Source of the DNA: an uncultured Desulfobacter sp. | GTDB taxonomy: Bacteria > Desulfobacterota > Desulfobacteria > Desulfobacterales > Desulfobacteraceae | Assembly (NCBI RefSeq): GCF_963664415.1 | Contig: NZ_OY761445.1 | Span: 682,001-746,000 of the forward strand | Length of the DNA: 64,000 nucleotides | Reading direction: 5' to 3' | In this document: positions 36,634 through 44,860 of the stretch, piece by piece | Numbering within the stretch: position 1 is the first letter of the stretch | Layout: every line of letters begins with the position of its first letter | Notes under the pieces: model-generated | The model's input: the letters and a program-made list of their open reading frames with translations, nothing else | What the model was told of the DNA's origin: nothing | The model's database searches: none | Made by a program: the position numbers and the translations under genes

Positions 36634-37670
36634 AAACCTTATTAAAACTGCTTATTATTCTTATTGTCGTTCTGCTTACCTTAATCCAGGCCCAGGCCGC
36701 AGAAAAAATCTATGTGTACAACTGGACGGAATATCTGCCCGAATCCGTTATTGCTCAATTTACCAAAGAGACCGGTATTGAAGTGGTTTATGCCACCTAT
36801 GACAGCAATGAAGCCATGTATGCCAAACTCAAACTGATTAAAAAAGACGGATATGACGTGGCAGTTCCCTCAACCTACTTTGTTTCAAAGATGGGCAGGG
36901 AAGGTATGCTCATGAAACTGGACCAGACCCTTTTACCGAACATGAAGGATCTTGACCCAGAACTTTTAAACAAGGATTACGACCCAAACAACACCTACTC
37001 CATCCCTTATATGTGGGGATCAACCGGCATTGCCGTGAACACCGACGAAATCCCCAAAGAACAAATCACATCATGGAAGGATCTGTGGAAACCTGAATTT
37101 AAAGGCAGACTGCTGCTCCAGGACGATTTGAGAGAAGTATTTCACATGGCGCTGCGCATTAAGGGATTTTCCGGCAACACCACAAATCCCAAAGAAATTG
37201 AGCAGGCCTACCTGCTGCTCAAAGATTTAATGCCAAACGTACTGCTCTTCAACTCCGATTCCCCCAGACTGCCCTTTCTGGCCGGCGAGGTGAGCATTGG
37301 CATGATTTGGAATGGTGAAGCCTGGATGGCCCAGCAGGAAAATCCGGCAATCCAGTATGTATATCCCAGGGAAGGCGCAAGCTTCTGGGTGGACAGCTTT
37401 GTCATCCCAAAAGGGGCAAGAAACCCCAAAGGCGCCCATGCATTTATCAACTTTATGATGAAACCGGAAGTGGCCAAGACCTGTGTTGAAGAATACGGAT
37501 ACCCCACCCCGGTGAAGCCTGCCATTGCCCTGCTGGATACAAACATCAAAGGTAACCGGACCATCTTTCCCGACACCAAGGTTATCCAGCAAGGGGAGTT
37601 CCAGAATGATGTGGGGCAGGCCATTGAAATTTATCAGAAGTACTGGGAAAAACTTCGTACCGGCGACTAA
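36630..37670 (+). CDS. potD: Spermidine/putrescine-binding periplasmic protein PotD
   Basis: 346 residues with signal peptide (LLIILIVVLLTLIQAQA). The mature start YVYNWTEYLPESVIAQF is the PotD/PotF hallmark, with Trp and Tyr residues of the polyamine site. YMWGSTGIAVN and WDLW-like SWKDLWKPEFKGR are also family motifs. Operon end, followed by a strong terminator. The stop codon is followed by CAGCC, so it reads TAACAGCC like the start of a dispersed repeat, but the rest of that repeat is absent. Confidence 0.96.
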   Translation: MKTLLKLLIILIVVLLTLIQAQAAEKIYVYNWTEYLPESVIAQFTKETGIEVVYATYDSNEAMYAKLKLIKKDGYDVAVPSTYFVSKMGREGMLMKLDQTLLPNMKDLDPELLNKDYDPNNTYSIPYMWGSTGIAVNTDEIPKEQITSWKDLWKPEFKGRLLLQDDLREVFHMALRIKGFSGNTTNPKEIEQAYLLLKDLMPNVLLFNSDSPRLPFLAGEVSIGMIWNGEAWMAQQENPAIQYVYPREGASFWVDSFVIPKGARNPKGAHAFINFMMKPEVAKTCVEEYGYPTPVKPAIALLDTNIKGNRTIFPDTKVIQQGEFQNDVGQAIEIYQKYWEKLRTGD

Positions 37671-37693
37671 CAGCCATTTTTAAAACCGACAAC

Positions 37694-37727
37694 AATGCCG
37701 GCAATATCATTGCCGGCATTATTTTAT
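37694..37727 (+). terminator. Intrinsic terminator of potABCD
   Basis: Perfect 12-base arms AATGCCGGCAAT/ATTGCCGGCATT with a 3-base loop, followed by ATTTTAT. Confidence 0.85.
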
Positions 37728-37837
37728 GCACGCCACAGGTCACATTAGTTTCTTAATCCAAATTGATTATTCCGATACTAAAATTGCAAGCACATAAGGA
37801 TTTTCAATTTGCCAAAAACCCTTATTTTATATAGGTC

Positions 37838-37867
37838 TTGAGTCGTTTCTGGTCTAGGCTGGATAAT
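37838..37867 (+). promoter_or_regulatory. Possible promoter for the IscA-like/RelE-like genes
   Basis: TTGAGT at 37838-37843 and GATAAT at 37862-37867, 18 bases apart, in the 377-base gap after potD. A 13-codon frame beginning ATGATG near 37893 with GGAAAGG upstream and a small CCGCC/GGCGG hairpin after it might form a leader, but support is weak. Nothing else is seen in the gap. Confidence 0.35.
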
Positions 37868-38047
37868 TGTTACTGGCCGGAAAGGAAAGGGTATGATGAC
37901 AAATTTTCCTTTAGACAAGCAGAAGGTATTTTAAAAGTACCGCCTGAGGTCGGCGGGTGCAGAATTTAGTTGTTAAATACCTGATGTTACAATGAAAATT
38001 TTTTAAAACCACCCTACCAAATTTTAGTATTTAAAGGAGTCAGTTAG

Positions 38048-38359
38048 ATGATCAACGTCACTAAACCTGCCCAGGAACAGGTCAGGATGTACTTTGAAGG
38101 CAAAGAAATTGCACCCATCAGAATCTTTCTCAACAGCGGTGGATGCGGCGGACCAAGCCTTGCTATGGCTTTGGACGAAAAAAAAGATACAGATGCCGTA
38201 TTTACCTTTGATGATATCGAATACATTATAGATAAGGATCTTTTGGAAAAAGCCGGCAATGTGGATATTGATTTCGCAGGCAACGGCTTTCATCTTGATT
38301 CCGGTTTGAAACCCACAGGCGGATGTATGGGTTGCAGCGGCGGGACATGCGGCAGTTAA
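38048..38359 (+). CDS. HesB/IscA-like iron-sulfur biogenesis protein
   Basis: 103 residues. The fold starts INVTKPAQEQVRMYF and has RIFLNSGGCGGPSLAMALDE, then a C-terminal GGCMGCSGGTCG Cys cluster. A-type carriers use one internal and two C-terminal Cys for cluster binding; the C-terminal run here (Cys-x2-Cys-x4-Cys) is spaced differently from canonical CxC. AAAGGAG lies upstream of the ATG. A putative RelE-like gene follows 13 bases later. It may serve cluster assembly for the Fe-S proteins encoded next to it, which is inference. Confidence 0.8.
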   Translation: MINVTKPAQEQVRMYFEGKEIAPIRIFLNSGGCGGPSLAMALDEKKDTDAVFTFDDIEYIIDKDLLEKAGNVDIDFAGNGFHLDSGLKPTGGCMGCSGGTCGS

Positions 38360-38372
38360 TCGGAAGGTAAGC

Positions 38373-38855
38373 ATGGCTGACGAAGTCCATCTTCACCCCA
38401 AATTAGAAAGACAGCTTACAACTATGGAAGGCCGGGCCAATGCCCCATCCATTGCTGCAGGCCGGGCCAGAAAAATAATTGAGGCCATGATTGAAGGTCA
38501 GACATCCCAGGCATCCGGGCTTTTTAGAGCGCGCTCAGATGCCAGGGTGAAAAATTCCTGGAAATATGATCTGGGGGCAGGATACCGTTTAATCTGTATC
38601 CGCACCAAACAGATCATTTACATCATGCATTTAGGGGATCATGAAAGCTGTGATACCTGGTTGAATAATAATTCAAAAAGACAGCCCCAAAACACTGAAA
38701 TCAAGATGACCGCCTTTACCATTCGTGACACCTCAAACCCCTATGATTTTCAAACAGTTCGGGCGCAGGATCAAAAGCCGGATTTTGACGATCAGGACCT
38801 GCCATCCATTCCCCAGGAATACTTGAGAAAAGTATTCCGCGGACTTGCTGGTTGA
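38373..38855 (+). CDS. RelE/ParE-like fold protein, unknown function
   Basis: 160 residues. The central part SGLFRARSDARVKNSWKYDLG followed by AGYRLICIRTKQIIYIMHLGDHE looks like the beta-sheet core of RelE/ParE toxins (YRL...I...IYI...GDH), seen here as GYRLICIR and IIYIMHLGDHE. There is no antitoxin gene beside it, and the protein is longer than a toxin (about 90-100 residues) because of an N-terminal helical part and a 60-residue C-terminal tail. Possibly a domesticated or housekeeping relative. GGAAGGTAAGC precedes the ATG. Confidence 0.55.
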   Translation: MADEVHLHPKLERQLTTMEGRANAPSIAAGRARKIIEAMIEGQTSQASGLFRARSDARVKNSWKYDLGAGYRLICIRTKQIIYIMHLGDHESCDTWLNNNSKRQPQNTEIKMTAFTIRDTSNPYDFQTVRAQDQKPDFDDQDLPSIPQEYLRKVFRGLAG

Positions 38856-38947
38856 CACGCTGAATGATAGCGGAACATCTGGAATTTAAAAGCAATATTG
38901 ATGTAAAAACTGAGACCTAAAAGGAACCCTTTTCAAAGGAGAACATT

Positions 38948-40276
38948 ATGACCGAGGCAGTAAAACTGAATAAAGGAAAAAAGACCGCGTTTAAAGAAAA
39001 AGTAATGAGCAGACTGCCCAATGGCGGCAACCTCAATATGTGCCTGACATGCGGCGTATGTGCTTCCGGTTGTCCGGCCACCGGGCTTGAAGATATGGAT
39101 CCGCGCAAATTTGTCAGAATGGTGGCTTTGGGCATGGACGAAGAGCTGACCATGCACCCATGGGTGTGGATGTGCTCCCAGTGCCAGCGGTGTATCTATG
39201 TATGCCCGATGAAGATCGACATCCCGGGTATGATATTCGAGGCCCGGAATTTATGGCCCCGGGAGGAAAGGCCCAAAGGCATTTTAGGCTCCTGTGATAT
39301 GGCCCTTAGAAATAGCTGCGGCAGTGCTATGGGCATCTCTGAAGAAGACTTTGAATGGGTGGTTGGGGACATTCTTGACGAAGTTCGTGAAGACCAGGAG
39401 GGCTGGGAAGAGCTTGAAGCACCGGTCAATAAAAAAGGCGCTCATTTTTTTCTAAGCCAGAATTCCCGTGAACCGGGCACGGAACCCGAGGAGATGGTTC
39501 CGTTGTGGAAGATTCTACATATGGTTGGCGCAGACTGGACCTACGCCACACGGGGCTGGGGTGGAGAAAATTACTGCATGTTCCTTGCAGATGACGAGAG
39601 CTGGGAACACGTCGCAAGAAACTCCATTGAATCTGCCATGGAGCTGGGTTGTAAGGTGTATTTAAACACCGAATGCGGCCATGCCACCTATTCCATATGG
39701 CAAGGTCAAAAGAGATACAATATAGAAACCAACGGTCTTACAATTGAACCTATTGTTCCGTATTATGCCAAATGGATACGGGAAGGCAAACTCAAACCCA
39801 GTTCTGACTGGAACAAAGACTTAAAAATCAAATTTACGTGCCAGGATCCCTGTCAACAGGTTCGAAAAAGCTTTGGTGATCCATTAGCCGAAGATTTGCG
39901 CTTTGTTATCAAAGCCTGTGTTGGTGAAGAAAACTTCATTGACATGCAGCCGAACTTTTCCAACAATTTCTGTTGCGGCGGTGGTGGTGGATATCTTCAA
40001 TCCGGATTTAACGATGCACGTCATAAATACGGGGAAATCAAAAAAGATCAGATCCTTGCCACCGGTGCAGACTACTGCGTCACCCCCTGTCACAACTGCC
40101 ATGATCAAGTTCATAAACTTGCGGAACACTATGAATGTAAATATCATACCATTCATTTATGGACACTGCTTGCATTTTCATTAGGCGTGCTTGGTGGGGC
40201 GGAACGGACATATCTGGGGCCGGACATGAAACCACTTAACATGCCGGAAGGCCAAGAACTAGCAGACGAGTATTAA
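38948..40276 (+). CDS. HdrD-like (Fe-S)-binding oxidoreductase with two CCG domains
   Basis: 442-residue cytoplasmic protein. Two [4Fe-4S] ferredoxin-type motifs lie at the N terminus (CLTCGVCASGCP near residue 32 and CSQCQRCIYVCP near 79). Two CCG-type segments follow: TECGH and CQDPCQQ with NFCCGGGGGYLQ (about 295-355), and TPCHNCHD (about 380). This is the architecture of the HdrD/GlpC/DsrK group, which handles electrons between quinols, thiols or ferredoxin and partner enzymes. No HdrA, HdrE or flavoprotein gene is adjacent. The C terminus has a hydrophobic LWTLLAFSLGVLGG stretch. AAAGGAG precedes the ATG. Confidence 0.88.
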   Translation: MTEAVKLNKGKKTAFKEKVMSRLPNGGNLNMCLTCGVCASGCPATGLEDMDPRKFVRMVALGMDEELTMHPWVWMCSQCQRCIYVCPMKIDIPGMIFEARNLWPREERPKGILGSCDMALRNSCGSAMGISEEDFEWVVGDILDEVREDQEGWEELEAPVNKKGAHFFLSQNSREPGTEPEEMVPLWKILHMVGADWTYATRGWGGENYCMFLADDESWEHVARNSIESAMELGCKVYLNTECGHATYSIWQGQKRYNIETNGLTIEPIVPYYAKWIREGKLKPSSDWNKDLKIKFTCQDPCQQVRKSFGDPLAEDLRFVIKACVGEENFIDMQPNFSNNFCCGGGGGYLQSGFNDARHKYGEIKKDQILATGADYCVTPCHNCHDQVHKLAEHYECKYHTIHLWTLLAFSLGVLGGAERTYLGPDMKPLNMPEGQELADEY

Positions 40277-40317
40277 AGCATTATGTGACATTTTAGGTTT
40301 TCGATAAAAAATCTTTA

Positions 40318-40360
40318 GAGGGCAGGATATGATCCATATCCTGCCCTCATATTTTTTTTG
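40318..40360 (+). terminator. Intrinsic terminator after the HdrD-like gene
   Basis: 14-base perfect arms (GAGGGCAGGATATG and complement) with a 3-base loop, then ATATTTTTTTTG. It separates the HdrD-like gene from the double-cubane pair. Confidence 0.92.
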
Positions 40361-40418
40361 TACAAATGCAACTACAATTAGGCAACTACAATCTTATTCT
40401 TTCTATTTTTATTTTGAT

Positions 40419-40447
40419 TTGAACTTCTATTCCCGTTAGCCTATAAA
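40419..40447 (+). promoter_or_regulatory. Sigma70-type promoter of the double-cubane reductase pair
   Basis: TTGAAC at 40419-40424 and TATAAA at 40442-40447 with a 17-base spacer, about 68 bases before the ATG at 40515. Confidence 0.6.
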
Positions 40448-40514
40448 GTTTATAAATAAATTAGTGTTTGTTATCAATAAAGCGAAAACTAAAGATCATA
40501 AAAAGGAGAGATCA

Positions 40515-41795
40515 ATGAGTAACGATTATGCCCTCATGTGGGAAAGCCTTGGCATGGATTTAAAAGCCCATGACGCACTGCTCGGTGTTTTGGAACAAGG
40601 ATACAAGGACATTTACCTGGCCCAGAAAAATCGCCCCGAAGGCATGGGGTATTTTGATTTTGTCATGAGCGAGGTTCATGGGTTGCGGATCAAGGAACTT
40701 CTGGACGAAAAAAAGCAGAACCGCAAAATCATTGGCAGCTATTGTGTATTCGTCCCCGAAGAGATCGCTCTTGCTGGCGGTGCCACCCTGGTCGGGTTAT
40801 GCTCGGGTGCGGATTTTGCCGTTGAAGAAGTTGAAAAACATTTACCCAGAAACACCTGCTCATTGATTAAGTCCTCTTTTGGCTTTAAGCTTGGGAAGGT
40901 TTGCCCTTACCTTGAAAGTGCAGATATGATCGTGGGAGAAAACACCTGTGATGGTAAGAAAAAAGCCTATGAAACCTTTTCCGGCATGGTGGATAATCTT
41001 TATGTCATGGATTTGCCCCAGGTTAAATCAACCCAAGGCCGTGCCCTTCTCAAAGAAGAATACGAACGGTTCAAAACAGCAGTAGAAAAATTGACCGGCA
41101 ATAAAATCACAGTGGAATCTCTTAAAGAGGGAATCAAGGTCGTCAATGCCAAGCGGGCCGCAATGCATCGACTGGCAACATTACGAAAGGCTGATCCCGC
41201 ACCCATCTCAGGCCTTGATGCACTGTTGGCCAATCAGGTTTTCTTTTATGACAATCCCGCTCGGTTTACCGAATCCGTCAACAAAATATGTGATGAACTG
41301 GAGGGACGGATTAAAGAGAATCAGGGTGCCTTTCCTGCCAAAACGCCTAGAATCCTTATCTCCGGCTGCCCTATGGCTGTACCCAACTGGAAACTGCCAT
41401 GGATCATTGAATCCAGTGGCGCTGTGATCGTGGGTGAGGAAGCCTGCGTGGGTGAACGGGGCACCCGGAACCTGATCGATGATTCAGGACAAACTATGGA
41501 TGAACTGATAGACGCCATTACAGACCGGTATTTCAAAGTGGACTGTGCTATTTTTACCCCAAATCAGGAACGCAGCGATCATATCATTGAAATGGCCAAA
41601 GCCTATGGTGCAGACGGGGTGATCCATTACGGTCTGCAGTTCTGTCAGCCTTACATTATGGAATCCATTCCCGTCGAGAATTCGCTTGAAAATTTGGGGA
41701 TCCCCTGTATGAGGATTGAAACCGATTACGGCATGGAGGATGTGGGGCAGCTTAAAACTAGAGTAGAAGCTTTCATAGAACAAATAGCTGATTGA
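40515..41795 (+). CDS. Double-cubane-cluster-type reductase (2-hydroxyacyl-CoA dehydratase family)
   Basis: 426-residue member of the HgdB/BcrB-type family. The stand-alone single subunit, followed by one activator gene, matches the double-cubane cluster proteins (DCCP), homodimers with an [Fe8S9] cluster that reduce small substrates with ATP-driven electrons, rather than the two-subunit dehydratases. Family segments seen: ENTCDGKKK, SGCPMAVPNWKLPWIIE, GEEACVGERGTRN and LQFCQPYIMES, each with a conserved Cys. The ATG at 40515 has AAAAGGAG upstream; an upstream in-frame start at 40464 would add 17 basic residues with no match. The natural substrate is unknown. Confidence 0.85.
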   Translation: MSNDYALMWESLGMDLKAHDALLGVLEQGYKDIYLAQKNRPEGMGYFDFVMSEVHGLRIKELLDEKKQNRKIIGSYCVFVPEEIALAGGATLVGLCSGADFAVEEVEKHLPRNTCSLIKSSFGFKLGKVCPYLESADMIVGENTCDGKKKAYETFSGMVDNLYVMDLPQVKSTQGRALLKEEYERFKTAVEKLTGNKITVESLKEGIKVVNAKRAAMHRLATLRKADPAPISGLDALLANQVFFYDNPARFTESVNKICDELEGRIKENQGAFPAKTPRILISGCPMAVPNWKLPWIIESSGAVIVGEEACVGERGTRNLIDDSGQTMDELIDAITDRYFKVDCAIFTPNQERSDHIIEMAKAYGADGVIHYGLQFCQPYIMESIPVENSLENLGIPCMRIETDYGMEDVGQLKTRVEAFIEQIAD

Positions 41796-41804
41796 GGAAA
41801 ATAG

Positions 41805-42557
41805 ATGATTTGCGCAGGCATTGACATTGGGTCCAGAAGTATTGAACTGGTACTGGTTGAAAACGATAAGGTCATTGAAACCCGGCAGACCGATACCGGG
41901 TTTGACCCCATTTCCCAGGCGAAAAAAGTGCTGGCAGGGGTAAAATTTGACCAGATCATGGCCACAGGTTATGGGCGCAACCTTTTTGAGGTGGCGTTTG
42001 ATGATGCATCAACAATCACCGAAATTAAAGCCCATGCCGCAGGGGTCCGAGTGGAATTCCCTGAGGCCCTTGCCATTCTGGATATTGGTGGCCAGGACAG
42101 TAAATCCATCCGGCTCAACGACCAGGGCCGGGTGGTGAAATTCGAAATGAACGACCGATGCGCGGCAGGCACGGGCAAATTCCTTGAAATCATGGCTCAT
42201 AACCTTGGTTTTTCTTTGGATGAATTTGGTCCGGCCGCCCTTGATGCCCAAAAAAATCTTCAAATCAACAGCATGTGCACCGTCTTTGCAGAGTCTGAAG
42301 TAACATCGCTCATTGCCAAAGGTCAGGACCGCCAAGAAATTGCCCGGGGCCTTCATTTAAGTGTGGTCAAGCGTGCTGTGGGCATGCTGAACCGCGTGGG
42401 GGCCCAGGGAGCCATCGTATTTTCAGGCGGAGTGGCACAAAATCCATGTATGGTACAAATGGTCTCAGACGCCCTTGAAAAAGAGATTCTTGTCCCCGAA
42501 CAGCCCCAGATGATGGGTGCCTTGGGTGCGGCGATGATCATGGCCGCGAAACGGTAA
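41805..42557 (+). CDS. ATP-dependent activator of the double-cubane/dehydratase enzyme (BadF/BadG/BcrA/HgdC type)
   Basis: 250-residue ASKHA-fold ATPase that binds one [4Fe-4S] cluster between two subunits and injects low-potential electrons into its partner. Seen: phosphate-1 GIDIGSRSIELVLV at residue 5, FDIGG-like LDIGGQDSKSIRL, NDRCAAGTGKFLE with a cluster Cys, INSMCTVFAESEVTSLIAKG with the second Cys, and VFSGGVAQN. Starts 9 bases after the reductase gene, so both are co-expressed. Its final 93 bases overlap an opposing gene. Confidence 0.93.
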   Translation: MICAGIDIGSRSIELVLVENDKVIETRQTDTGFDPISQAKKVLAGVKFDQIMATGYGRNLFEVAFDDASTITEIKAHAAGVRVEFPEALAILDIGGQDSKSIRLNDQGRVVKFEMNDRCAAGTGKFLEIMAHNLGFSLDEFGPAALDAQKNLQINSMCTVFAESEVTSLIAKGQDRQEIARGLHLSVVKRAVGMLNRVGAQGAIVFSGGVAQNPCMVQMVSDALEKEILVPEQPQMMGALGAAMIMAAKR

Positions 42558-42953
42558 CCCAACCTTAGCCGGCACCGGATGCCGAACTTTTTTCTTTGAA
42601 ATATCTCTTACCTCGGCATCCGGTTCCAGGCAGGGCAAAATCCTGCCAAGCCAAACACTTGCCCCCAAAAATATAACGGCACCTGCAATATTAAGATAGG
42701 GCATCATCGCCCCTTCGCTACCTGCAAGAACAAGCCCGGTTACCCAAATCATTACAGGGAAAATAACATACGTTTTCTTTCCCTTAATGCTCTTTTTCGT
42801 GGTTTGATTTGTATTGTTTTCCTTTGAAGACAAATAGCTGCCGACATTTACAAAATTTTTCGTCGTAGGTTGAACTTGGGTGTTGATGGACCATATATGC
42901 CCGTGGCCGTTATTTGGTAAATTTTTCTCACTAAAAAAATTTGATCGTTGCAT
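42465..42953 (-). CDS. Small membrane protein, unknown, overlapping the activator gene in antisense
   Basis: 162 residues. A polar 60-residue N terminus is followed by two hydrophobic segments (YVIFPVMIWVTGLVLAG and YLNIAGAVIFLGASVWLG) and a basic tail. GAGGTGAAGT precedes the ATG, a good ribosome site, and the 42558-42950 stretch has no other candidate gene. Its last 31 codons run antisense to the activator gene, so the tail may be a by-product of a lost stop codon. No family recognised. Confidence 0.55.
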   Translation of the reverse strand: MQRSNFFSEKNLPNNGHGHIWSINTQVQPTTKNFVNVGSYLSSKENNTNQTTKKSIKGKKTYVIFPVMIWVTGLVLAGSEGAMMPYLNIAGAVIFLGASVWLGRILPCLEPDAEVRDISKKKVRHPVPAKVGLPFRGHDHRRTQGTHHLGLFGDKNLFFKGV

Positions 42954-43022
42954 ACTTCACCTCTTTTTTGTTGTAAACATCAACCTGTGTTGAAAAAAAT
43001 AAACACAAAATACAAAAAAATA

Positions 43023-43679
43023 TTACCTGTATTCCCGGCAGCTCCAAATCACGCGCCCAAGAACCCGAACCTTTTCAAGGGCATGAATATCCAAATGAAT
43101 GGGAGAAAAATCCTTGTTATCACTGCACAGAACCAAGGCGTCCGGATGTTTTTCAAGCCGTTTGACAAGAATAGTATCATCCACCCCCACTGCATAAATG
43201 GCACCAGCCATAATACGGGTCTGGGACTGATCAATTAAGACGGTGTCACCTTCCCGGATCAAAGGCTCCATGCTTTGTCCAAACACCTCCATGGCCACCA
43301 TGGCTGCAGCCGACCCTTTACGGGCAAGCCAGGCGGAAGGAAAGGAAAGAAACTGAGAAATGTCCGGGTCACACTCAAATGATCCGGTGCCGGCGGACAG
43401 ACGGGCAGCAACCTTTGGAATCCTACGAAATTCACTGTCGTCATCTGCATGTTTCCGATCAAAAAAAACAGGGCCTTTACCCGTATCCACCCAATCCGGA
43501 TTCACTCTGAACCGCCTGAAAAGTTTGACAATCCAGTTATCAGGAATATGATTCTTATTTCTGGCATGGGTGATCCCCGATCTATTAATACCAAGCTCTT
43601 TGGCAAGTTCGGCCTGGGACGAAATCCCGGTAGCATCCATAATCCGGTGAATCAATATATCAACTTTATTTTCCGTCAC
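43023..43679 (-). CDS. XRE-type repressor with S24 (LexA-like) self-cleavage domain
   Basis: 218 residues from a GTG with AGGA about 11 bases upstream. N-terminal helix-turn-helix (about 15-60, SSQAELAKELGINRSGITHARN, seen as SQAELAKELGINRS), then a peptidase S24 domain with Ser in GQSMEPLIREGDTVLID and Lys in DDTILVKRLEK, the catalytic dyad of CI/LexA-type repressors. A start at 43757, overlapping the acyltransferase stop, is possible but lacks a ribosome site. Such regulators cleave themselves upon DNA damage in phages and integrative elements; no phage genes are nearby. Targets unknown. Confidence 0.85.
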   Translation of the reverse strand: MTENKVDILIHRIMDATGISSQAELAKELGINRSGITHARNKNHIPDNWIVKLFRRFRVNPDWVDTGKGPVFFDRKHADDDSEFRRIPKVAARLSAGTGSFECDPDISQFLSFPSAWLARKGSAAAMVAMEVFGQSMEPLIREGDTVLIDQSQTRIMAGAIYAVGVDDTILVKRLEKHPDALVLCSDNKDFSPIHLDIHALEKVRVLGRVIWSCREYR

Positions 43680-43750
43680 CTCTACTGTCCTTTTTTTTAA
43701 ACCTTTTCTATTTACATGCCATGCTTGTTGAAAAAATACAACACATTTAT

Positions 43751-44461
43751 TTAGCATCTGAACGAAAAACCAAAAATTTCTTTCATACGCGTGCCATCCT
43801 GCCAGACAGCATCCGTATCTTCATAAAGTTGCTTAAGGACCTGGGCCACATGCGCCTGCATCTGCTCAAATTCGCCTGGCAGCATATCCCGGTGCACATA
43901 AATGGGAGAACCAAAACGGATGATCACCCTGGAAAATGGTTTAGGGACCATAAAACGGTCCCAGGAATTGAATACCCACCGATTCTGGCCAGAGGTAATG
44001 GTGGGTACAATGGGCAAATCCGCAGACTGGGCAATGCGGATCAATCCCGGCTTCACCCTACCGAACGGTCCCTGGGGACCGTCAACGATATGACCGATCT
44101 TATAGCCCTGCTCGATCAGCTTTTTTATGGTTTCAAGGGCCTGACCTCCACCACGGGACGAAGACCCCCTCACCGCCCGCCAACCCATGATATGCACAGC
44201 CCGGGCCGCCATTTCACCATCACGGCTCTGGGAAATCATAATGGCAATGGGCTTTCTTGTTGAAAAAAATGTGATGCCCGGAAAAAACCGCTGGTGCCAA
44301 GAGGCATATACCAGTTGCCCTCCGGCTTTTAAAATATTCTGTTCATGATCCAGATCAACAATTTTGATCCGGTAGGTAGCTGACAAAAGCCTGACAAGAA
44401 ACAACCCCGCATAGGGAAACAGATAATAGTATAGTAAATGTCTGAATATTTTCTTCATCAT
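43751..44461 (-). CDS. Lysophospholipid acyltransferase family protein (DUF374)
   Basis: 236 residues, with an N-terminal membrane-proximal hydrophobic helix (LLYYYLFPYAGLFLVRLL). The acyltransferase motif region reads YASWHQRFFPG, the DUF374 form of HxxxxD, and HIVDGPQGPFGRVKPG is the second conserved block. DUF374 proteins are thought to acylate lipid A precursors or other membrane lipids at the inner membrane. GGGAGTGATTGG precedes the ATG. Together with the repressor it forms a minus-strand pair. Confidence 0.85.
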   Translation of the reverse strand: MMKKIFRHLLYYYLFPYAGLFLVRLLSATYRIKIVDLDHEQNILKAGGQLVYASWHQRFFPGITFFSTRKPIAIMISQSRDGEMAARAVHIMGWRAVRGSSSRGGGQALETIKKLIEQGYKIGHIVDGPQGPFGRVKPGLIRIAQSADLPIVPTITSGQNRWVFNSWDRFMVPKPFSRVIIRFGSPIYVHRDMLPGEFEQMQAHVAQVLKQLYEDTDAVWQDGTRMKEIFGFSFRC

Positions 44462-44678
44462 CCAATCACTCCCGTGTCAAAAGTAGAAACGAACAAGCAC
44501 ACTCAAAGTTGATGACATGGCAAAAAGTTCAACCGATGGCTGTTATTATCACGAAAATATCTGCCCTGCCAAGTGCCTTGCAAAGCAGTGGTTGAATATC
44601 AACTATCCCTGACAACAGCGCGTTTTCAATATTTTCACATATGCGTTAACCATGTGTATCGTTACAGCGTCACCATAA

Positions 44679-44696
44679 GCGTTACAATTGTAACGC
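44679..44696. promoter_or_regulatory. 18-bp perfect palindrome, candidate operator
   Basis: GCGTTACAATTGTAACGC lies in the 399-base gap between the acyltransferase and the ACR3/BASS-USP gene. Related half-sites (GCGTTA at 44643 and CGTTACAGCG at 44660) stand just upstream. No regulator gene is adjacent except the S24 repressor. Otherwise the gap (44462-44860) shows no gene. Confidence 0.5.
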
Positions 44697-44860
44697 ATTT
44701 TCTTATTTACTATATTTATTTATGGAAACAGCAAAAAATATACTGTATAAAATCAATATACTAATCGAAATTCATTTTCATATTAAGTCTGTGGTATGAA
44801 TTTTGGATTCTATAACTAATGCAGGCACAACTTAACCTCATAAAATAAAAGGATAGGCTA

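Noticed and set aside
38373..38855. Type II toxin-antitoxin system
   Set aside because: Only the RelE-like half is present; flanking genes are an Fe-S carrier and an oxidoreductase, not an antitoxin.
43023..44461. Prophage or integrative element around the S24 repressor
   Set aside because: No integrase, structural, lysis or replication gene, and no attachment repeat nearby.
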